Below, one piece after another: positions 41,992 to 50,169 of a stretch of 64,000 nt of DNA. How positions within the stretch are numbered: position 1 is the stretch's first letter; each line of letters begins with the position of its first letter. A program made the translations under genes and the position numbers. A model generated the notes under the pieces. The model was not told the origin of the DNA. It made no database searches and saw only the letters and a program-made list of their open reading frames with translations. Where the stretch lies: the NCBI GenBank assembly GCA_024233085.1, contig JACKQC010000010.1:1-64000 (forward strand). The letters are read 5' to 3'. This stretch comes from Akkermansiaceae bacterium (GTDB taxonomy: Bacteria > Verrucomicrobiota > Verrucomicrobiia > Verrucomicrobiales > DEV007).

Positions 41992-43269
41992 ATGCCCCGC
42001 GTTCCCCTGTGCATGCCCCAACTCGGCGAATCCATCGCGGAAGCCGCCATCCGCGAGATCGGCATCGCCGCCGGTGACGACATCTCGGCCGACCAGGAAG
42101 TCTTCCAGGTCGAGACCGACAAGGCCATGATGGGCGTGACCACCCCGGCCACCGGCCGCGTGCTCGAAATCATCGCCAAAGTCGACGAAAGCTACGCCGT
42201 CGGCGCCACCCTCGCCTATCTCGAAGTCACCGACGAGGAAATCCAGCGCGCCGGCCTGACCAAGCCCTCCGACACCGCGCCCATCCGGCCCGTCAAACCG
42301 AGGACCGAGGAAGACCAGGCCGCCGAAAATGCCCTCGCGGACGGCGACGATGGCCAGAGCCGGCCGCATTTCGCCATCGACGAAAGCGAATTCATCGAGA
42401 TCGATGTCAATCCCGAGGTCAAGCCCACCGTCGAGGGCCTGCCCGTCCCCGCCAGCGCCACCGGCGCCACCTACCTGAGCCCCCGCATGAAGGCCCGCAT
42501 GGAGGAACTCGGCCTCAACGCCGCCGACCTCTCCGGCGTGGCCGGCAGCGGCGCCGGCGGGCGCGTGACCATCGAGGATTTCGAAAAATTCATCCGCGAA
42601 ATCGAGAAGAACAAGATGACGGCCGCCTCGCCGATGCGCATCGCCGTGGCCGATTCCATGCGCCGCAGTTGGACACGGCCGCTGGCCACCGTCGGCATGC
42701 CCGTCTCGCTCGACGCCGTGCTCGCCCATCGCAAGGCCAGCGATCCGAAATCCGGCATCGCCCTCTATGCCATTCGCGCCCTGGCCCTCGCCCTGTCGGA
42801 AAACACCGCCGTCGCCGGACGCCTCATCGGCGAGCGCATCGTGCATCCCAAGGCCATCGACATCGGCTTCGCCGTCGAAGTCGAGGACGGCGTGCTCGTC
42901 CCCGTGATGCGGGACGTGGCCGACAAGACGCTGGCCGAACTTACCGCGCCCTACGACGAACTGGTCCGCCGGGGCCGAGATCGCCGTCTCCCCCCCGAGG
43001 CCATGGGCACCGGCATCGCGACGGTGACCAACTTCGGCACCTTCGGCATCGTCTGGGCCACGCCCATTCCGCTGCCCGAGCAGAATCTCGTGCTCGGCCT
43101 CGGCGCCGGGCGCAAGGTGCCGCACTGGGACGACGCGGCGGGCGAGTTCGTCCCCCGCGTCGAGGCGGACCTGACGCTGAGCTTCGATCACCGCATCCTC
43201 GACGGCGGCGCCGCCGGCCGACTTCTGCAAAAGATCGATTCGCTGCTCCAGCGGCCCGAAACGCTCTGA
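41992..43269 (+). CDS. pdhC: Dihydrolipoamide acyltransferase (E2)
   Basis: 425 residues, MPRVPLCMPQLGESIAEAAI. The lipoyl domain covers residues 1-80, with the lipoylated Lys44 in ETDKAMMGVT. An acidic linker follows. The peripheral-subunit-binding domain (LSPRMKARMEELGLNAADLS) occupies about 155-200 and the catalytic domain about 210-425, with the active-site motif FDHRILDGG and NFGTFGIVWATP. There is one lipoyl domain rather than two or three. E2 moves the acyl group from E1 to CoA and forms the complex core. No E3 (lipoamide dehydrogenase) gene lies in the window, so that subunit must be encoded elsewhere. Confidence 0.9.
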   Translation: MPRVPLCMPQLGESIAEAAIREIGIAAGDDISADQEVFQVETDKAMMGVTTPATGRVLEIIAKVDESYAVGATLAYLEVTDEEIQRAGLTKPSDTAPIRPVKPRTEEDQAAENALADGDDGQSRPHFAIDESEFIEIDVNPEVKPTVEGLPVPASATGATYLSPRMKARMEELGLNAADLSGVAGSGAGGRVTIEDFEKFIREIEKNKMTAASPMRIAVADSMRRSWTRPLATVGMPVSLDAVLAHRKASDPKSGIALYAIRALALALSENTAVAGRLIGERIVHPKAIDIGFAVEVEDGVLVPVMRDVADKTLAELTAPYDELVRRGRDRRLPPEAMGTGIATVTNFGTFGIVWATPIPLPEQNLVLGLGAGRKVPHWDDAAGEFVPRVEADLTLSFDHRILDGGAAGRLLQKIDSLLQRPETL

Positions 43270-43291
43270 AAACAAAACGCGGCGATTTGCC

Positions 43292-43353
43292 ACCAAACAG
43301 GGTTGAGTCTTCGACCCAACCCTGTTAAGTCCGGAACCCAACCCTGTTGGTTC
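43292..43353. repeat. CCAACAGGG palindromic element, copy 8 (three units)
   Basis: ACCAAACAGGGTTGAGTC is followed by two inverted-orientation units, GACCCAACCCTGTTAAGTC and AACCCAACCCTGTTGGTTC. The last unit ends two bases before the ATG of the DUF3857 gene, so any structure it forms would sit at the ribosome entry region. Confidence 0.85.
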
Positions 43354-43355
43354 GC

Positions 43356-45590
43356 ATGCCCGTCTTCGCCCGTTTCGTCTGTTTCGCGTCCGGCCTCGGC
43401 CTGTTTGGCGCCGGCCCGGCGTGGGGACAGGCGCCCTCGGTCGAAATGGAGGCGGGCTTTCGCGTGGGTCCGGCGCCGGACTGGGTGACGCCGCTGGAGG
43501 CGGGGCTCGACACACCGCCGCCCTTTTCCGATTCGGCGCGGGGAGGCATCTTTTTCCGCCTGGTCGATCTCCAGACCAACGCCGAGACCGTCGAGGCCTA
43601 CACCCACTACACCGACGAATACACCAGCGCGGCGGGCGTTCACGAAAACGGCGAACTCGAGATCGAGATCGATCCGTCCTACCAGACTCTGACGCTGCAC
43701 CGCATCGACATTCTGCGGGCCGGGCGGCGGATCGACGCCCTGCGGCCCGATCTGGTGCGCCGCACCCAACCGGAGGACGAGCTGGCCGAGGGGATGCTCG
43801 ACGGTCACGTCACGTTCCTGATCCTGCTGCCCGATCTGCGTCCGGGGGACGTGCTCGACTACGACTACACGATCGCCGGCGACAATCCGGCCTTTGAAGG
43901 GCGCTTTTTCGACACCGTCTCGCTGAACTGGGAAACCTGGGTGCGGCGGGTCCGCTATCGCCTTCTTAAAAAACCGGAGCGCCCGATTTTCACCCGAAAC
44001 CGCCGCACGGACATCGCCCCGCGGCGCGCGAACGGCCCCGGGGGACTCGAGGAGTGGATCTGGGAAGCCTCGGACGCGCCGCCGGTCATTCTGGAGGACA
44101 ATCTGCCCGGCGACCACGACCCCTTCGCCAGCGTCGAGGTCGGCGAATTCGAAACCTGGGAGGAGGTGGCGGCCTGGGCGGCGCCTTTCTACGATTTTTC
44201 GGCGGAAACGCCCGATCCGGAGCTGGCGAGAATGGCTGAGTCGCTCAACCGCGGGGGGGCGACGGACGACGAGCGCATTCTGGCGGCGATCCGCTTCGTG
44301 CAGGACGAGGTGCGCTACCTGGGACTGGAGGACGGCCGCGGCGCCTACTGCCCGGCGAGTCCGAACCGGACCTTTCGGAACCGCTTCGGCGACTGCAAGG
44401 ACAAGACGGTGCTGCTGCATCGCCTGCTGGGGGAGATGGGCGTCGAAAGCGCGCCGGCTTTCGTGAATTTCGACGAACGGGGAGCCGTCGCGGACCGATT
44501 GCCCTCGCCGCTGGCCTTCGACCATGTGGTGCTGCGCATCCGGCGGCCGAACGGGAAATTCCTGTGGTGCGACACGACGAACAGTCACCAGGGCGGCACG
44601 GCGGAAACGCTGGCTTTCACGCGCTTCGGCAAAGCGCTGGTCCCGGGCGAGGGGCTCGTGGAAATTCCCGCCCGCGACCCGGAAGCGGACGGCGCGGAAA
44701 CCGTCGACACGGTGAAGGCGCCGGAACTGGGAAAGCCCGGCGAGCTGGAGTCGGTCACGGTTTACCGGGGAGCGGACGCCGATTCGGCGCGGTATTATTT
44801 CGACTCCGAGCCGCCGGAATCGGTGAATGACGGCTATCTGAGCGGTTTTCGGCAGGAATACGACGATGTCGAACTCGCCGGTCCGGTCGAGATCGAGGAC
44901 GACCGGACCGCCAATCGCCTGACGGTGACGGTCAAATACCGCTTCGCGACCCTGTGGGAGGAAGACAAGACGGATCCGGGCTGGTTTTCGTTTTTCGCCT
45001 ACCTGCGGGGAATCCGCAACGTGATCGATCAGCCGGACCACATCGAGCGGACCATGCCCTACGCGCTGGAATTTCCGAAGAACCGGCGGCACGAGGTGCG
45101 ATTTTTCGTGCCGGGCCGGGGAAAGGACTGGGACTTCGAGCCGGAGGAGCATTTCATCGAGGCGCCGGGCGTGGAATTTTCGCGCGAGGTCTCCTACCGC
45201 CGCCGCGAGGGGCTGCTGACCTTTTCCGGCTCGCTGAAGATCCTCCGGGACCGGATCGAACCGGCCGAACTCCGCGAATACCGGGACCGGACCTCCGAAA
45301 TGTACGAGCTGACCGCCTTCGACATTTGGGACGCGTCCGACGATCTCGACGCGGCCGCCGACGGGGACGAGGGCTATGCCGAAGGGGGGCTGGACGAAGA
45401 TTGGGAGTGGTGGTTCGCCATCGGAATGGGGGTGCTGGTCATCGGCGCGATCGGCTTCGGGCTCGGGGCGATCGTCACCCTTTTCGCGACGCGCCACCGC
45501 CGGAAAGCCCATGCCGCGGGCGATCCGCTTCCCGCCCCGGCCGTGCCAGGTCGTTCTCCGCGCCCCGGACCGCCGCCGCTGCCGCGGTAA
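43356..45590 (+). CDS. DUF3857 and transglutaminase-domain exported protein
   Basis: 744 residues. A signal peptide (FARFVCFASGLGLFGAGPAWG) leads to a beta-rich DUF3857 region (TLTLHRIDILRAGRRIDALR, LPDLRPGDVLDYDYTI). A transglutaminase-like core follows with Cys347 in FGDCKDKTVLLHRLL, His390 in FDHVVLRI and Asp406 in WCDTTNSH; the spacing equals that of the other transglutaminase in this window. A single transmembrane helix near 690-715 (WWFAIGMGVLVIGAIGFGLG) anchors the C-terminus. The role is probably in envelope protein or glycan processing. The ATG at 43356 immediately follows a palindromic repeat; no ribosome binding site is visible outside the repeat. Confidence 0.85.
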   Translation: MPVFARFVCFASGLGLFGAGPAWGQAPSVEMEAGFRVGPAPDWVTPLEAGLDTPPPFSDSARGGIFFRLVDLQTNAETVEAYTHYTDEYTSAAGVHENGELEIEIDPSYQTLTLHRIDILRAGRRIDALRPDLVRRTQPEDELAEGMLDGHVTFLILLPDLRPGDVLDYDYTIAGDNPAFEGRFFDTVSLNWETWVRRVRYRLLKKPERPIFTRNRRTDIAPRRANGPGGLEEWIWEASDAPPVILEDNLPGDHDPFASVEVGEFETWEEVAAWAAPFYDFSAETPDPELARMAESLNRGGATDDERILAAIRFVQDEVRYLGLEDGRGAYCPASPNRTFRNRFGDCKDKTVLLHRLLGEMGVESAPAFVNFDERGAVADRLPSPLAFDHVVLRIRRPNGKFLWCDTTNSHQGGTAETLAFTRFGKALVPGEGLVEIPARDPEADGAETVDTVKAPELGKPGELESVTVYRGADADSARYYFDSEPPESVNDGYLSGFRQEYDDVELAGPVEIEDDRTANRLTVTVKYRFATLWEEDKTDPGWFSFFAYLRGIRNVIDQPDHIERTMPYALEFPKNRRHEVRFFVPGRGKDWDFEPEEHFIEAPGVEFSREVSYRRREGLLTFSGSLKILRDRIEPAELREYRDRTSEMYELTAFDIWDASDDLDAAADGDEGYAEGGLDEDWEWWFAIGMGVLVIGAIGFGLGAIVTLFATRHRRKAHAAGDPLPAPAVPGRSPRPGPPPLPR

Positions 45591-45777
45591 CTTTGTCCCG
45601 CGAAAATCCCTGGCTGGCCCTCGGGCCGCTGGAAAAGCGGAAATATTCGGGCGGAGTATGATTTTTTTGCAAAAATGAGATATTTTTGCTTTTCAAATTT
45701 TAAGATGTCTGTAATATCTGAGAAATCCAAATAAAAACCGCCACCACTCAAACCAAATCATCAACCACTCGGAAGCC
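45591..45777. other. AT-rich leader of the NtrC-like regulator gene
   Basis: The 187 bases before the regulator gene are strikingly AT-rich for this genome, with T runs near 45664 and 45674 and the words TTTTCAAATTTTAAG and TAATATCTG. Several promoter-like hexamers can be picked, but none is clearly best. No sigma54 motif (GG-N10-GC type) was found. Confidence 0.5.
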
Positions 45778-47151
45778 ATGGCCCGAATCCTGATCATTGA
45801 CGACGAAGCCGGAATTCTCCAGCTCATGACGAAGCTGTGCCGGCAACAAGGCCACGACACCACGCCGGTCCAGACGGGCCGCGAAGGGATCGAAGCCCTC
45901 GATCGACTCTCCCCCGACCTGATGATCGTCGACCTCCTGATCGGCGACATGAACGGGCTGGAAGTCATCGAATACAGCCAGCAGCATCACCCCGACACCC
46001 AGGTCATCATGGTGACGGGCCACGGCAGCATCGAGACCGCGGTCGAGGCGATGCGCCTCGGGGCCTTCGACTACCTGACCAAGCCTTTCGAGTTGGCGGA
46101 TCTCCAGCGCACCGTGGAACTGGCCCTCCAGCAAAAGGGCAAGCCCAAGAGCGACTCCAAAGAGCCCGCGCCCGAATTCGACATTTCTCTGGAGCCGGCG
46201 AAGCTCATCGGCCAAAGCCCGAAGATGCAGGAAATCTTCGGCATCATCGAAAAGATCGCCAACAACGACAGCCCGGTCCTGCTCGAAGGGGAATTCGGAT
46301 CCGGCAAGCAGATGGTCGCGCGCAGCATTCACAACTCCAGCCGCCGCAATCATTCGCCCTTCAAAGTCCTGCAATGCTCCGCGCTGCCGGAGGAACTGCT
46401 GGAAATGGAGCTTTTCGGCCTGCCGAGCAGCCGTTCCGAAACGATCTTCAACCGGGCCATGGGCGGGACTGTCCTTCTGGAGGAAATCCACATGCTGCCG
46501 ATGCGTCTCCAGTCGCAGCTCGAAAGCTACCTCGAGGAGATCAACGTGCGCCGCATGACGAACACGCTACCGGCATACATGGACGTGCGTTTCATCGCCT
46601 CCTCGGCGAAGCCTCTGGAGGAATGCATCGAGGACGGCGGCTTCCGCGAGGATCTTTTCTACAAGATCTCCGTGATCCCGATCCAGGTGCCCGCCCTGCG
46701 CACCCGCAAGGAGGATATCCCGCTGCTGATCGAGTATTTCCTCGACCGCTACGCCTCCCGCACCGGCACGTCAAAGCAGGAAGTGGACAAGTACGCCGAG
46801 CGTCTCCTCGAGCAATACGGTTGGCCCGGAAACGTCGGCGAACTTCAGAACGCCGTCGAGCGCGCCTGCGCCTTTTCGGAGAAGAACCGCATCCGCCCCG
46901 TCGATCTGCCGCCGAAGGTGGCTCAAAAAGTCGAGATCACCGACGACGACGAGCAGACCACCCACCAGCTCCCGATCGGCACCAAGCTGGCCGAATTCAT
47001 CAAGAAGCAGGAAAAGCTCTTCATCCGCGAGACGCTCAAATACAACGGCGGCTCCCGCGAAAAGACGGCCAGCATGCTCGGCGTCAGCATCGCGACGCTC
47101 TACCGGAAGATGGGTCTCAAGCTCGAGCGCGACAAGATGCTCAACAACTGA
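45778..47151 (+). CDS. NtrC-family response regulator lacking the GAFTGA loop
   Basis: 457 residues. The receiver domain 1-120 has ILIIDDEAG, the phosphoacceptor Asp52 (MIVDLLIGD) and Lys102 (YLTKPF). The AAA+ domain 140-365 has Walker A GEFGSGKQ (171-178), a Walker B written VLLEEI where family members usually have an LDE core, and the FREDLFYKI arginine-finger region. The normal loop ELFGHEKGAFTGA is replaced by ELFGLPSSRSETIFNRA, so the segment that touches sigma54 is missing. A Fis-type helix-turn-helix ends the protein (EKTASMLGVSIATLYRKMG). It probably binds DNA under phosphorylation control but acts without classical sigma54 activation. The partner kinase is not adjacent. Confidence 0.85.
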   Translation: MARILIIDDEAGILQLMTKLCRQQGHDTTPVQTGREGIEALDRLSPDLMIVDLLIGDMNGLEVIEYSQQHHPDTQVIMVTGHGSIETAVEAMRLGAFDYLTKPFELADLQRTVELALQQKGKPKSDSKEPAPEFDISLEPAKLIGQSPKMQEIFGIIEKIANNDSPVLLEGEFGSGKQMVARSIHNSSRRNHSPFKVLQCSALPEELLEMELFGLPSSRSETIFNRAMGGTVLLEEIHMLPMRLQSQLESYLEEINVRRMTNTLPAYMDVRFIASSAKPLEECIEDGGFREDLFYKISVIPIQVPALRTRKEDIPLLIEYFLDRYASRTGTSKQEVDKYAERLLEQYGWPGNVGELQNAVERACAFSEKNRIRPVDLPPKVAQKVEITDDDEQTTHQLPIGTKLAEFIKKQEKLFIRETLKYNGGSREKTASMLGVSIATLYRKMGLKLERDKMLNN

Positions 47152-47211
47152 TCGCCCCGCTTTTTTCGGAAGGCTTACCCCTCGGCACAATCGCTTCCTC
47201 ATCGAAGCTCG

Positions 47212-47248
47212 AAAGGCGCACTCGTTCGCGAGTGCGCCTTTTCGTTTT
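47212..47248 (+). terminator. Rho-independent terminator after the NtrC-like gene
   Basis: A GC-rich stem, AAAGGCGCACTC pairing with GAGTGCGCCTTTT around the loop GTTCGC, is followed by TTCGTTTT. It lies 60 bases after the regulator's stop codon. Confidence 0.85.
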
Positions 47249-47281
47249 CGGGCGGGTCGGGCGCGAGCGACATGCCGCCGT

Positions 47282-49012
47282 TCATTCATCGAGCGCCAAT
47301 TCCCGTTTTTCGCGGAAAAACTTTGCCGCTTCGCGAAACTCCTCCAGCGCCTCATTCGAAAGCACGTCCTCGTTTCGCTCGATCTCGGCCTCGACGCGCT
47401 TCAGCAGATAATCGGCCTCCAACACCTTCGGAAGCAGGGGTTTTCCCTCGACCTCGACCCACACCGGCGCGGTGTGGGCGAATCGCGCGCGACCGTCTTC
47501 GGTCTCGGTGAAAACGCGGACCGCGATCCAGGCGCTCGTTTTCAGCGCGACCTCGGCCCGGATCATCGCCGAATGCGGCGCCCGCGCCCCGATGCGACCG
47601 CCGATCTCCAATTCGGTGGCCTCGCCGTTCACAATCAGTTCGCATTTCCGGATCGGACGGGCGCTCTCGATGCGACAGATCACCGGCACCTCCCCGCTGC
47701 CCGGGCCTTCCTCCCCCTTTTCGTCATCATCGTCCTTCTTCCTGTCGCCGTCCCGTTTCGACAGGGACCACTTCACCGTCTCGCCGGGATGACGCTCCGC
47801 CACGGTCACGAACAGCATCGGGCCGGTGGTGACGAAGGTTCCGCCGCGCCGCAGCGCCTGAATCCATTTTTCGTAGGTAAAATCGCCATCCTCCATCCGC
47901 GCGTAGACCCGGCCAAAACCGAGCGGCACCGGATGCACCCCCGAGGCCGTGCCCGCGGTGGGCATGACGCGCAGGCCGCAGTTCAGCAGCGCGTACCAGG
48001 TGCGGAACCCGAACTCCAGCCACCCGCGCTCGTCGAACTCCTTTCCGCCCCGCAACGGCAGGTTCATCGACTCGGGCACGTATTCCGGATACCACTTGGA
48101 GAAGGCAAACTCCGCGCGCCAGACGTGATTGTTGCTCAGCTCGAAGAGCAGCCCCGACGCCCCGATCACCGGCGGCAGCATCATCGACCACGGCCAGTTC
48201 TGCTTGTCGAGATCGAAGAGCGCCCCCTGCTTCCGGGCCTCCTCCACGAAGGGAGCGACCGGCGGCACCGCCATTTCGAGAGGCGCCGTGTGATTCAGCG
48301 CGAACACCGCCCCCAGCACGTGGCGTTTTCCCTCCACCGTGCCGATTTCGTATTCCGTGTTCACCGGCCAGATGACGTGGGTGTCGTCCACATGGACGAG
48401 CCGCGGCGGCGGCACCGGATCGGGATTTTTGTTGTTTTCCTTCGGCGTGTGCGTCGAGTCGCTGACCCACGACGTCAGCGGCAGCGCGACATTCAGATCC
48501 TCCGCGAGCATCACGACGGGCAATTCCTCCAGAGTGCGGTGACAGTGCGTGTCGCCGCTGAACCATCCGCGCCGGGCCATGTCGATCCAGCGCTCCAGGC
48601 GCAAATCCACGGTCCCGGCCTCGGCGCCCGGTCTCAACTCGATTTCCACCCGCGCCGGCAGATACTCCGGTCCGCGTTCCGCCGTCACGATGTAGCGTCC
48701 GGGCGGAAGAGCCGCCTCGAAAGGATGCGCCGAGAGACTGGTGTGGACCTCCACGCTCTTCTCCCCGCGTTTCTTGTCGTACTCGACCGCTCTACCCTCC
48801 GGACCCGCCGGATGGACGTGAAAAAACGCGCCCGACTCGTCCTCGACATAGAGCCGCGCCGGCAGGGCTTCACCGTCGCGCGCGCCGACGATCCGGCCGC
48901 GCAGGACGACGGTTTCGCCTCCCTCCTTCGCGGGTTCCGTTTTCTTCTCCTGTGGGTAAGCGACCGTTCCCGACGCCACGGCCAGCACGAAAATCAAACT
49001 CGGACGGATCAT
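47282..49012 (-). CDS. CehA/McbA-like exported metallohydrolase
   Basis: 576 residues with a signal peptide (IRPSLIFVLAVASGTVA). Residues 40-155 form a beta-rich domain (VVLRGRIVGARDGEALPARLYV). The PHP-like metal domain begins WFSGDTHCHRTLEELPVVMLAED, matching CehA/McbA-type metallohydrolases (THCH binds metal). Further His/Asp-containing stretches (VHVDDTHVIWPVNTE, VFALNHTAP) and the family ending GGTFVTTGPMLFVTV support this. Named relatives hydrolyse carbamates, but most members are uncharacterised. The start was set at the ATG at 49012, next to the signal peptide. The next gene, a patatin, is divergent. Confidence 0.75.
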   Translation of the reverse strand: MIRPSLIFVLAVASGTVAYPQEKKTEPAKEGGETVVLRGRIVGARDGEALPARLYVEDESGAFFHVHPAGPEGRAVEYDKKRGEKSVEVHTSLSAHPFEAALPPGRYIVTAERGPEYLPARVEIELRPGAEAGTVDLRLERWIDMARRGWFSGDTHCHRTLEELPVVMLAEDLNVALPLTSWVSDSTHTPKENNKNPDPVPPPRLVHVDDTHVIWPVNTEYEIGTVEGKRHVLGAVFALNHTAPLEMAVPPVAPFVEEARKQGALFDLDKQNWPWSMMLPPVIGASGLLFELSNNHVWRAEFAFSKWYPEYVPESMNLPLRGGKEFDERGWLEFGFRTWYALLNCGLRVMPTAGTASGVHPVPLGFGRVYARMEDGDFTYEKWIQALRRGGTFVTTGPMLFVTVAERHPGETVKWSLSKRDGDRKKDDDDEKGEEGPGSGEVPVICRIESARPIRKCELIVNGEATELEIGGRIGARAPHSAMIRAEVALKTSAWIAVRVFTETEDGRARFAHTAPVWVEVEGKPLLPKVLEADYLLKRVEAEIERNEDVLSNEALEEFREAAKFFREKRELALDE

Positions 49013-49092
49013 GGGTTCGGACTCTATCGGCTCGGCGTTTTCCGCGCCAGTCATTCCCGTGAAACTTTTCGGCGGCATTTCAGAGCGCCGGC

Positions 49093-49121
49093 TTGACGCC
49101 CCGCCGCGCCATCCCTAGCAT
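49093..49121 (+). promoter_or_regulatory. Putative promoter of the patatin-TIR-SLOG operon
   Basis: TTGACG (49093-49098) and TAGCAT (49116-49121) are separated by 17 bases. The -10 box ends six bases before the GTG start at 49128, so the first nucleotide of the transcript would be at or next to the start codon. Confidence 0.5.
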
Positions 49122-49127
49122 CTCGGT

Positions 49128-50138
49128 GTGAGTGAGGAATCCGTGTCTCCGCCAAGCAAACAACGCCCTTTTCGCATCCTGGCCCTCGATGGCGGGGGGA
49201 TCATGGGCGCCTTTTCCGTGTCCGTTCTGGCCGAGCTGGAAAAAGCAACCGGCTGTCTCGCCGCCGACCACTTCGACCTCATCACCGGCACCTCGACCGG
49301 CGGCATCATTGCCATCGGGCTCGGCCTCGGAAAGTCCGCCGAGGAAATGAAGGGATTCTACACGGAGAAAGGCCCCCGCATTTTTCCCAACGCCGGTTTC
49401 ACCCGCCGTCTCGGGAACACCCTCCGCCACCTTTTCAAACCCAAGTGCTCCCACGACCTGCTGGAGAGCGCGCTGGAGGAGGTCTATGGCGACCGGAAAT
49501 TTGGCGAATCGAAGTGCCGCCTGCTCATTCCCACCTACGACGCCAACCAGGGCCGGATCTTCCTGCTCAAAACAGCGCACCACGAACGATTCAAATTCGA
49601 CATCGACGCCCGCGCCGTCGATGTCGCGCTGGCCACCGCCGCCGCGCCGACCTATTTCTCGCAGGCGCCCTTCCCCGAGCACCAGGGCGCCAGCTACGTC
49701 GATGGCGGCGTCTGGGCCAACTGCCCGGCCCTCGTGGGGCTCGTCGAGGCGACCCATTTCCTCGGTCAGAAACCCACCGACGTCGATATCCTGAGCATCG
49801 GCACCACGGACACGCCCTTCAACGTCGCCGGCAACGCCCAGTCCGGCGTCTTCGGCTGGGCGAAAGGATTGGTGAACCTCTTCATGACCGCCCAGATCGA
49901 GGCTTCCATGAAAACCTCCATGCTGATGACCCACGGGGGTTTTCACCGCATCGACTGCATGGTCGCCGAGGGGCGCTTCGCGCTCGACGATGCCGGCAAA
50001 GTCAACGAGTTGATCGGCATCGGCCGCGGTGTTGCCGTCAAAAAGGAACACCTCGAAGTCGTCGAATCCCGTTTCCTCAACGGCAATCCCGCCGCGCCCT
50101 TTGTCCCGATTCACGCGGTCACTCCCGCGGGCGAATAA
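49128..50138 (+). CDS. Patatin-like phospholipase (CapV-like effector)
   Basis: 336 residues from a GTG start. The patatin signatures are complete: oxyanion-hole motif LDGGGIMGAF (residues 20-29), nucleophile elbow GTSTGG with Ser56, and the catalytic Asp192 in YVDGGVWAN. FKPKCSHDLLESALEEVYGD and VALATAAAPTYFSQAPF agree with bacterial patatins of the CapV group, which become phospholipases that destroy the cell membrane when triggered by a nucleotide signal. There is no membrane segment, so it acts from the cytoplasm on lipids. Four tightly spaced genes follow (gaps of 19-37 bases), encoding TIR, SLOG and helical proteins. No cGAS/DncV-type nucleotidyltransferase is present, so a non-CBASS trigger is inferred. 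Confidence 0.85.
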   Translation: MSEESVSPPSKQRPFRILALDGGGIMGAFSVSVLAELEKATGCLAADHFDLITGTSTGGIIAIGLGLGKSAEEMKGFYTEKGPRIFPNAGFTRRLGNTLRHLFKPKCSHDLLESALEEVYGDRKFGESKCRLLIPTYDANQGRIFLLKTAHHERFKFDIDARAVDVALATAAAPTYFSQAPFPEHQGASYVDGGVWANCPALVGLVEATHFLGQKPTDVDILSIGTTDTPFNVAGNAQSGVFGWAKGLVNLFMTAQIEASMKTSMLMTHGGFHRIDCMVAEGRFALDDAGKVNELIGIGRGVAVKKEHLEVVESRFLNGNPAAPFVPIHAVTPAGE

Positions 50139-50169
50139 CGCCTCCATTCCGCCCCCGCCCCGGATCACG

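Noticed and set aside
39814..43269. Branched-chain 2-oxo acid dehydrogenase
   Set aside because: It cannot be excluded by eye, but overall motifs fit the pyruvate-type alpha/beta E1 as well or better. The pyruvate label is kept with reduced confidence.
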